This document shows, piece after piece, positions 1-12,825 of a stretch of DNA of 64,000 bases (its first letter is position 1; each line of letters starts with the position of its first letter). The notes under the pieces were generated by a model. It made no database searches, was not told the origin of the DNA, and saw nothing but the letters and a program-made list of their open reading frames with translations. Source of the DNA: Casuarius casuarius (lineage: Eukaryota > Chordata > Aves > Casuariiformes > Casuariidae); the NCBI GenBank assembly GCA_003342895.1, contig PTFA01000042.1:3154716-3218715 (forward strand). Direction: 5' to 3'. Position numbers and translations under genes: made by a program.

Positions 1-1753
1 TAACCAAGGATGCCTAAAAAGTATGAGGGGTGGAGCATCACTGGGGAGCGAGCAAGTAAAGCCAGCATACCTCAGGGTGTATCAGGCTATGACATTCCAC
101 GCTCTCAAGAGTGGCGGATCAAAAACAATACAGAGAAATTCTGGGAAGCTGTTCCTTTCTAATTGTCATGTTGGTGCATTTTCCATTGAAGCTACTACAG
201 TGTTTTCAGCCTGCTTCCCCCCTCCCCAAGTCGGTCAGCTCCTTCATGTATGGTATGTTTGTCACCCTTGTTGACTGGGGCATACACCATCCCAGGCATG
301 CATTCACTGTGCCCAGCATTTGCAGCAGGCATGGTGAACCCTGCACACAGCCACCACTGAATTGGTTCCTGGAAGCGCTGGCATCTTGCTGCTGTGCTGG
401 GCCTGCCAGCTTGCAATGGCTGCAAGCCACTCATTCCATCTTTGCCTCAAGTATGGAAATGGCATGATTAAAACTGTCATGGGCACCATCACTGTCAAGA
501 TGTGGCCTTGTGAACTGGTGCAGGGGATAAGTGGCAGCTTCTGCGATGTAAATGGAAATTCAAACAGCCTAGTTTTTCTTGCAAAGAAGATACTAACATC
601 CCTTTCAACCTGAGACTGTTCAGAAGAAATGGACAGCAGGAGTCCCGATTAAGTTGCTGAGATGCCTACAGTTCTCCCTTGATGGTTCTCCAGTGTCGCC
701 CTGGCAAGGCCAGCAGTCCTTGCAATTTATGCAGCCATAACCACTGTAGGATGGGCATTGAATGGGAGTGTGGGGTCCACATCAGTGATTCCCCCACAGA
801 TGGCCTAAATGATTCTGTAGATGTCACTCACACATGCTGCTCAGCAGTTAGAAAATAACCTTCAAGACCATCTGCATGCCTCTGCCCTTCCCAGATTCGC
901 AGGAGTTGAGTTGCAGAGCTCCGAAAAAAGGCAGTAGCTTTCCTCTTGAACATGTAGGGACTGCTGAAATCTTGTGTGAGGGCATGGTGCCAGCTCGTGA
1001 CAACCTCAACAGCACCCCTTCTCATCCAAATTGTGCACCCACTGGCTATTCTTCCCGTGTCTTAAGGACAACACATTCCTGCTAGTCTGAGCTCTTACCC
1101 CAGGCCTGAAACCTCTGTTCAGCTATGGACGAAGCAGTCACTGTAGCGAGGATTCCCAGGAAGCTGTTTGGCTCTGTGTCCTTGTGGAAACCAAAGTGTC
1201 AGAAGACGGGCATCAGTTCACGCTGGGTCCTTCTCACCTTGCTTCTGCTGCTTTAGGCATAAGCCCTGCACTGCTCCCCAGCTGTGCTTCGCAGAGCATG
1301 TTGTCCAAATTCAGAGTGGGATAGGGCACAGAGCAGCAACACTAGAGCTTATGTGTGAGACTTCATACACACGAGTGTCATCTGAGTGACAGACAAATCT
1401 ACAGTGTGGCGCCTTATAGAGGGGCATGCTGACAAAGATGCAAAAGCCTGTAGGAAACTTCCTTTTCAGAGAGTTTTGAACCGTATCTATAGGGGAGACA
1501 GGCAGTGCTGTGCTGCAATATATTTAATCTGAAATTAATTCTCCAAATGAGGTACACTGGAAATGGGAGGAGCTTCTCACAAACTGCTTTAATCTACTGA
1601 TCTGTTACTGTACTGAGTTATGAGCTAACATAGACATAGCCTATTACTGAAAGAATTCGTCCCGAAGTTCTGGGAAACCCAGTTTACTTTCTGGCTACAT
1701 ATATTTAATTAAAAAAAAATACATATTTTTATCATTATTGTTCTTTTCCCCAG
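1..1753. other. Intron of DOP1B with an unexplained GC-richer block
   Basis: This lies upstream of the first visible DOP1B exon and must be intron, because that exon opens inside a codon. About 1-1450 is clearly richer in G and C than the AT-rich intron that follows. It carries several broken open stretches on the minus strand, for example 828-1025 and 195-498, that I cannot assign to a family. It could be an old transposable element or processed pseudogene. No DOP1B exon was recognised here. Confidence 0.5.
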
Positions 1754-1900
1754 TGCCTACAACATTCCCAGCTTTCGTGCTGGTGCTCAGTTGCTCAGCT
1801 CATTGAGTGGATATGCCTATACCAAGCGAGCCTGGAAAAAAGAAGTTCTTGAGTTATATATGGATCCAGCTTTTTTCCAAATGGACACTTCATGCACTCA
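1754..1900 (+). CDS. DOP1B: DOP1B exon (eighth from last)
   Basis: Acceptor TTTTCCCCAG ends at 1753 and donor GTAAGG starts at 1901. The first base completes the previous codon. The exon then encodes [20 protein letters not shown] and continues to MDTSCT. It ends with two bases of a split codon. Confidence 0.92.
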
Positions 1901-4900
1901 GTAAGGCATGAGATTGTAGTACTCTGTGATTTTATTCTGAATTTACAAAGAAAGGCTTTAAAAGAGAATGAACTAACATTGAAAAAAGTCTGTTTTGTAC
2001 TTTACTACAGAATGTAGTAATGTTAAAAATAGGACCCAACAACTAATTCTACTAAATATCTTAGAAGTACTTACATTTGCGTTATTGTGCAGAAGAATAA
2101 ACTTGTTTTATGCTGATTTCCCCCTAGTAATTTAAGAATTGCATACAATAGAGCCAAAGAGCATAGAATGTAGTATGTGTTCAAACCACTCAAAAGTCTG
2201 CATATTGAATATGGTTTGGAAACTGTTTCCTTGTATGAAATGTTTGACCAGAATCTTTTCCACAATGAATCCATCTGCGATGAATCTATCTGATTATCTG
2301 ATTCCTTTTATATGTTATTCAGTTGGAGATCCATTATTGATCATCTTCTAACACATGAGAAAACTATGTTTAAGGATTTGATGAGTGAGTATCAGCTACT
2401 GATAACTTAATTCTACGTTAATTTGAAATTCATTTCCTTTTGAGCTATTAGGTGCATTTTTAATATACTAAGGTATCAGTAAACTGCAGACTATGCCACA
2501 TCTGTAATTATGTTGCCAACTTTATTCATAGCTAAAGCCTATGCTAAATTAACTCTCTGTAATACTTCAGTATTGTCTAAAACACGTCATAAGTATTTTC
2601 TCTCCATAAGTGTTCATGTTGGGCTTCCCTAAGTATATTTTGCCATAATTTTAAATTGCTCTAGCATGCATGACCTTGTCAGACAGCTAGGAGACTGACT
2701 GGCTTTACACTTGCCTATATAATGGCACAGAGTTGTAGGAATGAAGTGCACCAGCACAGCAAACCTTTGAGCAAGGTGTTTTGACCTCCTATTCAGGCTT
2801 GAGAGTGTAGAAGAATAACCTCTGGGGAAGGGGCAGACTAAGACCATTAAGTTTGCCTGGAGGTCTGAAAGAAAGAGTATGCTTCAGTCTCTTATTCAGA
2901 TCTTATAAAAGAATGGCTGAAGGGATACAAAGCCAGACTAATTCTTTCAATTTTTTCTTTTTTAATAACTGTATGTATTTTTTAAACTTGCCAACCATCT
3001 CAGTTTTTTCTCAGCAAGTCTTAGAGCCTTGACATTACTCCTCTGTGGATTTACATGACTGAAAAGAGCGAGATTTGCACACACAAGGGTGGAAACAGGG
3101 GCTTAAAATACTGGACAGCCTCATTGGAGTTGCAGTGCTTCTTTCACCTTATTTGCCTGCTAGTCTGAGCAGACCTGGATCAACAGCGATTTTACTATTC
3201 TATGTGGTAGACCTTAACAGAGTTTTTCTTTTAAAAAGACTTCAAAGCATAATAATTATTTCTTATGTACCACAGATAAGGACTACTTGTTATTTGTGAT
3301 GAAAATAATTCCTATCTGTTATAGATATGCAGAGCAGCGCCTTAAAACTGTACCCAAGCTCCGAGCAAAAAGCAATGTTGTTAAAGCGACAGGCTTTTGC
3401 TGTTTTTAGTGGAGAGATTGATCAGTATCATCTCTATCTTCCCTTAATACAAGGTAAGTTTTTTTTTTTATCTGCCTTCTTTATGTATCTGTAACAAATG
3501 CATACATTGCATAGGAAAAGAATGTCACCTATTTTCCAACAGGTACTTCAATTTTTCACAATTTTCACCAAAAGTTATGATGCCAGATTGTGTTAGAATT
3601 CAGACATTCACATGCATAATGTCATTAAGAGAGAGAGGAATCTGGGTTCCAGAGCCTTTGGACTAGAACTTTACTTGGAAGCATGATTATTTGTGGCAAG
3701 CTTCCAACCACTCTTAGACTGTTGTTGCTCTCCTGGAATGTCAATTTTGACGAAATAACAAAAATGTGTCCAATATATAACCACTAACTCTTCAGGTTTT
3801 TTATCTGAAAGAAAAATTGTTTTAGTAGAATGGAAGGGACTGAAGCCAAAACTATTGATAAAACACAAATTTTATTCTGCCATCTTCTACATTTTTGATT
3901 TCCCAAAACAATGCACGTTCAGGAAAACAATACTTCTTTTTTTTTTTAATCTTTGTTTCAGAACGACTGACTGAGAACCTTCGTGTTGGGCAGACTTCTA
4001 TAGTTGCTGCACAGATGTTTCTCTTCTTCAGAGTTCTTTTGCTAAGGATTTCTCCTCAGCATCTAACCTCATTGTGGCCAATTATGGTAACTGAATTGGT
4101 AAGAAATAAGTAACTTGAAACTAGTTAACGTTTCTTTTTTCCCCATCCCCCTTTGCCTTTCTCCCAAGTACACCCTATTTGAAAAAGGAAGTGTTTTCGT
4201 AGCTCTACATTAGTTTGATAATTTGGGAAAAGAATTAACGTTGTCATTAAGAAATATCTTTTTTGATTGATTTTTGATTGATTTTTGTTGTTACTGCTAA
4301 CATAGTTTCTTGCATGACTTCTTAACTTGCTGCAAGTCATAGAGTAAACTAAGTCTGATTCCTCATACCATATGAAACATCTTTTTGTGCTTGAGTTGTA
4401 TGAACATTTTAATGTCCCCATAAATTATTTATTTATTTAAAGATTCAGACATTTCTACAGCTGGAAGAAGATTTAAATGAGGAAGATGAACCATCAAAGT
4501 AAGAATTGCCATTTATCTGATAAAGAACTTGTGAAAGCTAGTACTGATTGTGCTTTTTCTCCAGCTGCAATGTTTGCGTTTTCTGGGATAGGGGAGAGAC
4601 AACAACTTTTGCTAATTGTGCTTGCGCATTTCTGGCACTGATGAATCTTAGTTCAGGGATTCTTTTCAGCAGCTAAAATAATGATATGTTCTAACATGGA
4701 TACTTACTAGTTGCATACAAAAATAGAAAAAATGCTAAATCAGCATTTGAACATTTTACAGTGTTTTGTTTTTTCCTTTTTTTAGATATGTTTCTGCTAA
4801 TAGCCTTTTATCTTAATCTCAGTGCTAATAGAATGAAAATAAAGCTTTTGATGTGTGTGCACAGGTACATTCCCCTTTTGTTGAATGAAAACCATTTAGT

Positions 4901-7050
4901 GGACAGTAGACTGTTTAGCCTGGAGAAGAGAAAATTGAGGGAGAATCTTATCAGTGCATATAAATGTCTGAAGGGAGAGCGTAAAGAAGATGGAACCAGA
5001 CTCTTCTCAGTGGTGCCCCATGACAGGGTGAGAGGCAGTGGTCACAAACTGAAACATGGGAAGTTCCATCTGAACATGAGGAAAAACTTTTTCACTGTGA
5101 GGGTGGTTGAACCGTGGAACAGGTTGCCCAGAGACGTTGTGGAGTCTCCATCCTTGGAGGTACTCAAAAGCCGTCTGGATGCAGTCCTGGGCAGCCTGTT
5201 CTAGGTGACCCTGCTTAAGCAGGGGGGTTGGACTCCATCTCCAGAAATCCCTTCCAACCTCGACAATTCTGTGATTTGTATGTTTTAATAATGCATTTCT
5301 TAACTGTAACACAGGAGCAACAGCAAAATAAGCAGACAGAAAGTATCGGGTGATGTCAGTGGTTCCTTACTTTCTGACATACAGCAGAATGAGCTGTCCT
5401 TGTATTTATCGGCTTGTAAATTTTTGGATACAGCACTTTCATTTCCATCCGACAGGATGCAGTTATTTCAGATGTAAGTCCTCTAATTGCCTGTATGTTC
5501 TGGAGTTTGTTGCTGTCCTTATTCTTTAAAGTAATTCCATATATATTTTGTTCTATAATAAATTTTGCCATGAGGTCTTTCTACAAGTACAGATGTTAGG
5601 ACAAATGCAATTTGGGTATTTGAAAAACAATTCTGTCTTGTTAATGTAAGAAAGATTTCACTATCCTCACTAGGAGTTTCTCCTCTCACTTGGGAGAACT
5701 GGGAGAAGAGAAGGACACAGGCACGCTGTTCTTTGTTTTCCTTACACACACACCTGGGAATATTTGGAGTCAATTGCATTTAAGTGCTGAGATGAGAGTA
5801 ACTTCCCTGATAATTGAGTTCAGCTCTGGTAGCAGCATGAAATAAGTTATGACAGCTGGTTACTGTAAACAAACTAGTGCTCTACTATACTATATATGAT
5901 CCAAGAAACAAATTCTTCTGTCTGTATTCTTAACAGTGTAATCCATTTGTTTCAGGTACAAATGGGCATTTGTCCCAGAGATTGACACAGAGGCATGTAC
6001 GGTGAATTCTCATCTGATAGAAAATCATCAAGAATGCAGACCACACATTATAAGAATCATGGATCTGCTAAAGAGGAAATATGGGGTAAAGAAAGAATGC
6101 TTCACTTAAATCATATTTTATTTGTATGGAATCCGTTAACTTAAAATCTTGTCACTTGCTTAGAAAAGTAAGGTAGGTAAGAGGTTTTTAGATATAATAA
6201 AAGATTCCTCAGGCTTTTAAAAATGATCTGCCTGCTTTCACACATGTATCTTGAAGATGCCAAATTGCTTTTGGATGTGGAGTGGTAGTTTCCTGTTGCT
6301 TCCTTAAATCTGCCTGTAACCACCAAGTGAGAAACTATTTGTCTCAGACGATACAGGTATCTCTAAAAAGAGCATGCTGTTCTTTAGCAGAGTAAACCAT
6401 ATAGCTTTTTAAATTACCATTAAGGTTTAGCATTAATACTTCCAGAAAAAAAGAACAGAGGCATTAGGATTTCTCAGAGATACTGTTACAAGCTATCTGT
6501 AATCTCCATATTCTGTTGTTGTTGGATGTCTCATTCTGATTTTGAAGGCTAGTCCAAATTTGCAGTCTTCTGAACTTGTAAGACTTTCTTTTAAAGGCAA
6601 CTCAAATCTGAATATAGAAATAACTTGGTATACCAATTATACAATTGATGTCATGGTGGAATTGTACGCTGTGGGTCTCTCAGTATGAAAACAAGTGTCT
6701 AGTACAGGGTTCAAATGAACTATATGCGGTAGAAGAACATACTGTCTTAATGCAAAACCCTAAGTAAATCTTGATTTGTGTGCTTACAGGAAACCAACAG
6801 TACTAATGAGAGAATTTCCCAAAGGCACAAATTTCCTCTTTTGGACTTCCACTCTATATCTAGTATCACCCAACTTGTACCCTTCTTCAAGACTCTATGT
6901 TATGCATTTACAGCAAAGGGGAGTGAGTCCCAGAATTCTCACACTTCTGCATCTCTCTCTGTGGACTACCTTGGCAGTAATGGCATAAAGATCTTGCAAC
7001 AGCTTGAAGAGAGTGTTGAATGTGACTTTCTTGAAAACATGGAAAGTTAA
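1754..7050 (+). CDS. DOP1B: DOP1B (DOPEY2), C-terminal coding exons, 5' part outside window
   Basis: Eight exons join in frame: 1754-1900, 2323-2384, 3325-3453, 3962-4098, 4443-4498, 5315-5473, 5956-6085 and 6790-7050. They give the last 359 residues and a TAA stop. All introns are GT-AG and every phase matches. The product contains strings typical of the Dopey C-terminus, such as [53 protein letters not shown] and [20 protein letters not shown]. Dopey proteins (about 2300 residues in vertebrates) work with MON2 and related factors in Golgi/endosome trafficking; that role is family knowledge. The C-terminal helical repeats are rich in Leu and carry no catalytic motif. The most divergent stretch is encoded by exon 5315-5473 and the start of the last exon, where the protein is Ser-rich and probably disordered. 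MORC3 follows 5.8 kb downstream on the same strand, as in human. The paralogue DOP1A is a formal alternative, but synteny with MORC3 and CHAF1B decides for DOP1B. Confidence 0.93.
2323..2384 (+). CDS. DOP1B: DOP1B exon (seventh from last)
   Basis: A 62-nt exon encoding [20 protein letters not shown] followed by M. The acceptor TTATTCAG ends at 2322 and the donor GTGAGT starts at 2385. It is highly conserved in the Dopey family. Confidence 0.92.
3325..3453 (+). CDS. DOP1B: DOP1B exon (sixth from last)
   Basis: Encodes [20 protein letters not shown] and on to HLYLPLIQ. The acceptor is a weak-looking TTATAG; the donor is GTAAGT at 3454. The frame carries over from the preceding exon. Confidence 0.92.
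3962..4098 (+). CDS. DOP1B: DOP1B exon (fifth from last)
   Basis: Encodes [20 protein letters not shown] and on to [10 protein letters not shown]. The acceptor TTTGTTTCAG follows a long T tract and the donor is GTAAGA at 4099. It ends on a codon boundary. Confidence 0.93.
4443..4498 (+). CDS. DOP1B: DOP1B exon (fourth from last)
   Basis: A short 56-nt exon encoding [18 protein letters not shown] plus a split Lys codon. The acceptor ATTTAAAG is atypical in having AA before AG; the donor is GTAAGA at 4499. A CR1 LINE lies in the following intron. Confidence 0.88.
4912..5278 (+). mobile_element. CR1 LINE, 5'-truncated, 3' end
   Basis: The tail of a chicken-repeat-1 type LINE. It keeps an intact reading frame for the end of ORF2 ([20 protein letters not shown] through [20 protein letters not shown], stop at about 5204). 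The typical CR1 3' UTR follows (GGTTGGACTCCATCTCCAGA), ending in AATTCTGTGATTTG. It is 5'-truncated, as most CR1 copies are. It sits in a DOP1B intron in the same orientation as the gene. The open frame and clean end suggest a moderately young copy. Confidence 0.92.
5315..5473 (+). CDS. DOP1B: DOP1B exon (third from last)
   Basis: Encodes a Ser-rich start ([17 protein letters not shown]) and then the conserved [20 protein letters not shown]. The acceptor ACACAG ends at 5314 and the donor GTAAGT starts at 5474. The 3' end of a CR1 copy lies only about 37 bp upstream of the acceptor. Confidence 0.92.
5956..6085 (+). CDS. DOP1B: DOP1B exon (penultimate)
   Basis: Encodes [20 protein letters not shown] and on to [12 protein letters not shown]. 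The acceptor TTGTTTCAG ends at 5955 and the donor GTAAAG starts at 6086. It ends in phase 0. Confidence 0.92.
6790..7050 (+). CDS. DOP1B: DOP1B terminal coding exon
   Basis: Starts after TGCTTACAG. It encodes [20 protein letters not shown], then [15 protein letters not shown], a Ser-rich linker, and the acidic end [11 protein letters not shown] before TAA at 7048-7050. Confidence 0.92.
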   Translation, partial: ETNSTNERISQRHKFPLLDFHSISSITQLVPFFKTLCYAFTAKGSESQNSHTSASLSVDYLGSNGIKILQQLEESVECDFLENMES

Positions 7051-7730
7051 GTCTCGTGGCAGATGTTTCACTTGTGATGAATAAATAGTGAAACAAAGGT
7101 AAAACATTACTCAAGGCGGTGAAACTCCTGCAGTTCTTCACCACTGCCTCCCAGTTTTGAAACTGCATTTTGGGGTTCTCTTCCTGCCGTCATGGAGTGA
7201 GCTTCAATAATCCAGGCTTCCCAGTGGTGTTAAAAAGCAACGATTCTTCTGTTCAGCTCCTGTGGGAGGAAAAAAGAATACAGTTTAGTGGTAATTTATC
7301 ATAGTTACTGTATTCTTTTACTTGCTTTTAATGTGAATGATTAAAGAGGTTTTTTTGTAAATAAAGGAAGAATATTTTTGACTTGGTGAAAGTAGAAACT
7401 GTACTGTTTGTTCAGTAGCTTCTCATGTGAGTATTTTAAACTGCTTTTGGAACTGTTCTGAAAGTAAAATTAAGATAAAGCTAATACTGCATGACAGTGT
7501 ACAATCAGTTTGCAGATAAGCCATTTTCTGACATTAAAGCCCACTTCTACTTCTCCTTTCTTTAATGTGTTCCAAAACTTATGAACTTAACTTCTAAACA
7601 AATCATTTAAATTTCAAACACATATTTAATAAGTTTTAGCATTGTGCAATAACCACAGACTTACCATATTTGTAATCTCAATTCTGTATTATAGTAGTGT
7701 CTTTCAAGATTAGTGATTCCTAAATAAAAC
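7051..7730 (+). other. DOP1B: DOP1B 3' UTR, end uncertain
   Basis: AT-rich sequence after the stop. AATAAA motifs occur at 7080-7085, 7360-7365 and 7723-7728, so at least three poly(A) choices exist. The sequence alone does not show which one is used. Confidence 0.5.
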
Positions 7731-10700
7731 AGACACATGCATAAAAGACAAACCTATGCAGTAACATTTTGTAACCTGTGCCACTTAACGTTTTTTAATA
7801 ATTGACTAAAAATATTCTAATTCATTTTTTTAAATGAAAGAACTTTGTTCTTTCAGTAACTAGGGTCACTTTGCACTTCAGAAATGCAAGCTAAATGAAG
7901 ATAATCCTGTAAAAATATAAATTGCTGTACACAAACAGCCCAATTCAAATTAAAAGAAAATTGCATTTTTTTAAAAGAACACTTTTTTTTTTTAATATAC
8001 AGAAGAATATGTTTGGCTGCTCCTAGGTGTCACAAGAGTTAGATCATTCGCAGTCCTATGACTACAATAAGGTTCAAGGCGCAACTTCTTCGGAACTGCA
8101 CTGCTACCACCATCCAGGACATAGAAGACTGTGATTAGCTCTTTTAGTAAACAGCATAGTTGCATGTCTGAAGGGTAGTACAAGAAAAGGCTTAGTAGAA
8201 TGTTTTTTTTATCTGTGGAAGTGAACTCCCTTGAATTTTCATACTTAGTGGATTATCTGATTGAATTAGCTATGCTGATTTGTCTCAGGGGAAGCTTATC
8301 ATGTTTTTTAATGGTGAAGAGCTTTGCTCTTCTGTTAAACACCTGTCTGCTCCTTTATTTAAACACCTTTGCTCCTAGAGACATGGGTTTTGTGTGAAAT
8401 ACCTGCAGACTAGTGCCTGCTGCTTGTGTTACTTGAAACATCAGAACTGATGTGCTGAGTATTGGATTTCATCCCTCTTGTTTTTTCAAACTTAGAAAAG
8501 GGACATATAAAATGAATGGTTTAATGTCACTAGGCAGTGAAGTCAGGGGATTTTTTCCAGAGCTCACGCAAGAAACATGGAAGGCAACTATACTCTGCAG
8601 TGTTTTAGCCTACAGGTTTGTGGAAGTTTTCAACTTTGAATTGTAAACTAAAATGATGAAACATTAACAACATGCTTTACTGTCATAATACTGTAATGCT
8701 GACTAGTGAATTGTCACTTATAGATTTACGCTGAACTTAAATACTGTGCATTTATACAATTAAGGCAAGTGATAGACTGAGGTGTAACATTGTTTAGCCA
8801 TTAGGAATGTGTATTATTTGCATTTCTTAATGTAATTTATTAACAATCTCTAATGCTGTTGGAATAAGCACAAGTGCTAAATTATCCTTTTTAAGCGTCA
8901 TTTAAAAACTGGAGCAGGATACTATTAAAATAATCATGTTTGTTACTTATGTAAACTCAGTCATTTTTAAAGAGAATATTTAATACTCAGGATGACTTCG
9001 TAGTTTTACTTTCAACCCTCCAGTGGTTGCATCCCATATTTAGGGACTTCTCTTAAAATCCTGATGAGATGCTGTCAGATGGGCTGTTAAAATCTAAGAC
9101 AATGTTTTGCCACTAAACATTTCATTTTACCTCATTCCATAAACTATAAACCTGTGTCTTCACTTAACTTCCTCAGTAGCTAAAGCTGGTAAACCAGTAT
9201 CTTATACTGAGGATTTTGTCCCCTTTCCATTTGAAAGGGAATGTCCTGTTCAGACTGCCTGTGCCTCCAATGTGAGAATCAGACATCAGTCACCTACTTT
9301 TTACTTTTTCCCTCTAACCCTGATGGTGAACTTTAAAAAGAGAATCTGTGACTTACAAGTTAGAGCTCTACAGACAAAAGACGATCTTGCCTTCTACAAA
9401 AATACCACTTGCTTCTAAATCTCCTATCTTCTGTACATACAAGGAGGAAAGGGCTTTAACTAAAATGTTCCTTACTTGGATGAGAGGGCGAGGAGGGAGC
9501 AGTTACACAGGCTTAAAGGTATCTCTACTAGTATAACTTTATTCTTTTTCTGTATAGGACTAACTATAACCATTTTAATTCTTACACTGCTGTTAAACCC
9601 ATATGAAGGAGGCAGGTTGTACTGCTCTAACATTGGTACTACTAAAGCAGTATAGCTTAACTGTAGATAAATCTGAAAAACTTTAGCATAGAACTCAGTA
9701 TCAAAACCTGGAGAGAAAATACTGTGCTTTGTTGTGTCATTTATTGCTTGTTTTCAGAATAACCCAGCTCAGCTTTCTCTATGGGATACTACAGCTTTGG
9801 GATAGCATAGCAACATAGCATGATACATAGAGGGAGAAGTAGCTAAACATTTAAAAGAGTTTCATTTTCCTGAAGCAAAAAAAATTACAGTAGATGCAAA
9901 TAAGATAACTGCCAAAGAACAGCAGAACTTGAAATGCAGAGCATTAAATAATGGTTATGTGTATTCAATGTTATATTTGGATGTAATTCTTCTAATATTA
10001 AATTTTATTTTGAAATACCTCTTCAAATGCAACTGTCGTTTTTCAGACTGCCTTTACTGCTGACAGAACAACTTTATCTGATTTTGTAAATACTCTCAAA
10101 TTCAATTGCAATATATAAGGACTCATGCAGAACTTAGTTTTGATGCCAGCAACAGTGACTCTGTGCTAGGCCATACCCTCTTCTAGGAAATGATTGCACC
10201 ACCACCTCCCTCAACACAAGCCCAGCCTGCTCTGCCTCACATCTTTCATATTTCCAAGCTTTCCACCCTGGGATCCCACTCCTGGGCTCTCAGCACAAGT
10301 TTCCAGGAACTGAGTGGAGCAGATGAAGGAAGCTGCTCCTGCAGCATCAGGAGCTCATTGATTGACTGACAGCGACTGCCTGTTTGGAGGCAAATGCACA
10401 GCACAGAGAGACAGTAAGTGTCTCTCCCCAGGAAATCAGGGGCTGCTGTTTTGTAATGCTTCCTCTGTGTGCCAGAGATTTCTAAACTTCAGTCTGTATA
10501 CTTTTATATGTTCAGGGTAAATGCCCTCAAAGTACTGTCTTTTCCTTTGGAAGGAATAAAACTGTTTTCCATACAACAGAACTTTAAAATGTAAGGCTAG
10601 AGGAGGATAGTTCTGATAACTTGATGTGAAAACTGCTTTTCGGATTCCATCCTTTCTCTGCTGTGCACATCTTTATAATATTGTGCAGCACACCTTCCAC

Positions 10701-12400
10701 CTCAGAAGTTGCTAATGTTTGGTTACACTGTGTATTTTTAAAATATTTTGAAAATCAGCTAGAGGTGCTGCCTATGCTGGGAAATATTGTAGCATACCTG
10801 CAGGTAATTTAAAAAAAAAAAAAAAAAAGCACTGAATGCCTCTTGAGGACCTGCTTAATCAAATGAAAAACAGTAGAGTGGGCCAAAAAAAGTTCTTTGT
10901 TAAAGAGAGCAGGGGAAGAGATTCATTTTGCCCAAGGTGTTGTTGAAGGCTGCTCGTCAGGTATAAGTAAATGGCCTGTAAGCTTTCAGTCACCCTGAAT
11001 TACTGTAACTCAGGCTTATCTTTTAGTTTGAACCTTTTCTCTTGCCAAGCATATCTGTATCTCTTTTTTTTCCTATCTGTCCACCATCAGAATAGTAGCT
11101 GCCTTTGAGATTATATAATGAAAAATGCTAAAATAATTATATGAGACAAAAAGAAATGGAGAGTTGACATACAGCTTACTTGCTGTAATGGACAGCAGAG
11201 ATGTTCCCAACTATAAATGCATGTCAAGCTGCTGGTTTTTTAAGTTCTCCAGGAAGAAAATTAGTAGTCTGGACTTATGGTAAGTAACCATCATGCACTG
11301 CTCACAATATGTGCAAATAACCGAACCATAGTAATTTTAATTAAACACCAGAGGAATTTCGTTCAGTGAGTAAACAGGATAGGAAACATGATTTCGGGCC
11401 TCTCTTCCTCATGCATTTTACAGAATAAGACTATATATTACTTGTATGCAACTTGACAGAACACAGTGCTAAACCTTCACATGAATAAAACTCTTGTTAC
11501 TTGTATTGAGTAGGTTCCTACTTCACCCATTTTTTTCTTCATTGTGCAACTCAGGGTGAAAACTGGTAACCTGTTGCAAATAATGGCAGTGGAATTTGAC
11601 CTCATACTGTCTTCAACAAACACTGGACAGATCCAGGGGAAAAGGCGGAAGGGAATGGTGCAACCTTATGATGATAACATATTATGCAAGTGTACGTGAC
11701 ATGGCACGGTTAGCAAGGAGAATCAAAACCATCTGATTAAACTTTTAGTTCTTATCTTGCAGTCTGGGTCTTGTGGCTGAGCTTGTTTTGCCAGACTTAA
11801 GCAAACATTTGCAGGTAGTAACACACTTCAACATTACTCTGTGCTGATTATTCATTTAAAAAGCATGCTGATTTGCTTTTTAGTATGTATCCAGCCTCAT
11901 TTCTGAGGTCCAGCTACTGAGAATGAAAGGATAGGAAACTATACCTTGTCCTGGGCTTAATTCCATTTGACTCATTTCTAACACATGCACTGAACAACCA
12001 AAAAGGAGAGAAATGTTGACAGACCAGCAGTTAGTCTACGATGTAGCATAAGTCCAGCTGTGGAGCAGAACAAGCGTGACATCTGCATCAAAATCTTCTG
12101 CTTTCAGAAAGTTAGTAATGTAAGAGATGAACGCAACTATTGAGGGCTTGTCAGGCACCGTCCTTAGGACTACGGCAAATGCCCTGCTTTCAAGCAATTA
12201 CAAGTCCCCTGGAAGATGAAGCCGGTTTGGAAACTGCTCCGGGGGCACACTTGAGGGAAATGGACCGACCGTGGCTGGTGGTGGTAAACTCAAAACGCCT
12301 AAATATCTTCGCCCAAAAGCAAACAAAAAAACACCAAAATCCAACATCACACGATCGCCCCAGGCTTTCCACACACCCGCTTTCCGTATTGTTAGGTAAG
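7731..12400. other. Intergenic spacer between DOP1B and MORC3
   Basis: AT-rich DNA with no coding exon or RNA gene that I can recognise on either strand. It holds an A18 run at 10811-10828 and isolated AATAAA motifs near 10555 and 11483. A somewhat GC-richer 300-bp stretch lies at about 10145-10440. Open stretches are short and show no family signature. Confidence 0.5.
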
Positions 12401-12825
12401 TGGAAGCTAATGTGACCGGCTCTCCTCCCAGCGGCGCTTCTGCGGAACGGAGGCGGCTGCCGCCCCGGCCCACAGTCACGGGCTCAGCCCGCGCTTCCGG
12501 GGCAAGGAGGCGGCGGCGGGTGCCTGAAAAGCCTCTCCGCCCAGGCCTATGCCTACGCCGCACAGCCTCTCCAAGTATCTCAGCCCCGCGCCGCCACACG
12601 ACGCCTCGCAACCCCCTCCCCCCGCCGCCCTGTAACGGCCACCGGGCAACGGCCGCGCCGCGAGGTGGAAGGGGGCGGGGCCTCCGCGCCAAGGCCCGCC
12701 CGGGCCCTGCCTCCCCGCGGGGACGGTTGCGCCTCGCGCCGGAAGCGCGCGGGGAGGGGGTGAGGCGGAAGTGTTGGCGGCGGGCGCTGCCCCGCTCTCC
12801 CGCCCCGGCTCTCGCTGCGGCACAA

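Noticed and set aside
4761..5204. A 147-codon open frame that looks like a small gene
   Set aside because: From about 4912 it is the end of CR1 ORF2. The upstream part is intron read-through.
5297..5314. TTCTTAAC before the DOP1B acceptor as a U12 branch site
   Set aside because: The paired donor at 4499 is GTAAGA, a U2-type site, so the intron is ordinary.
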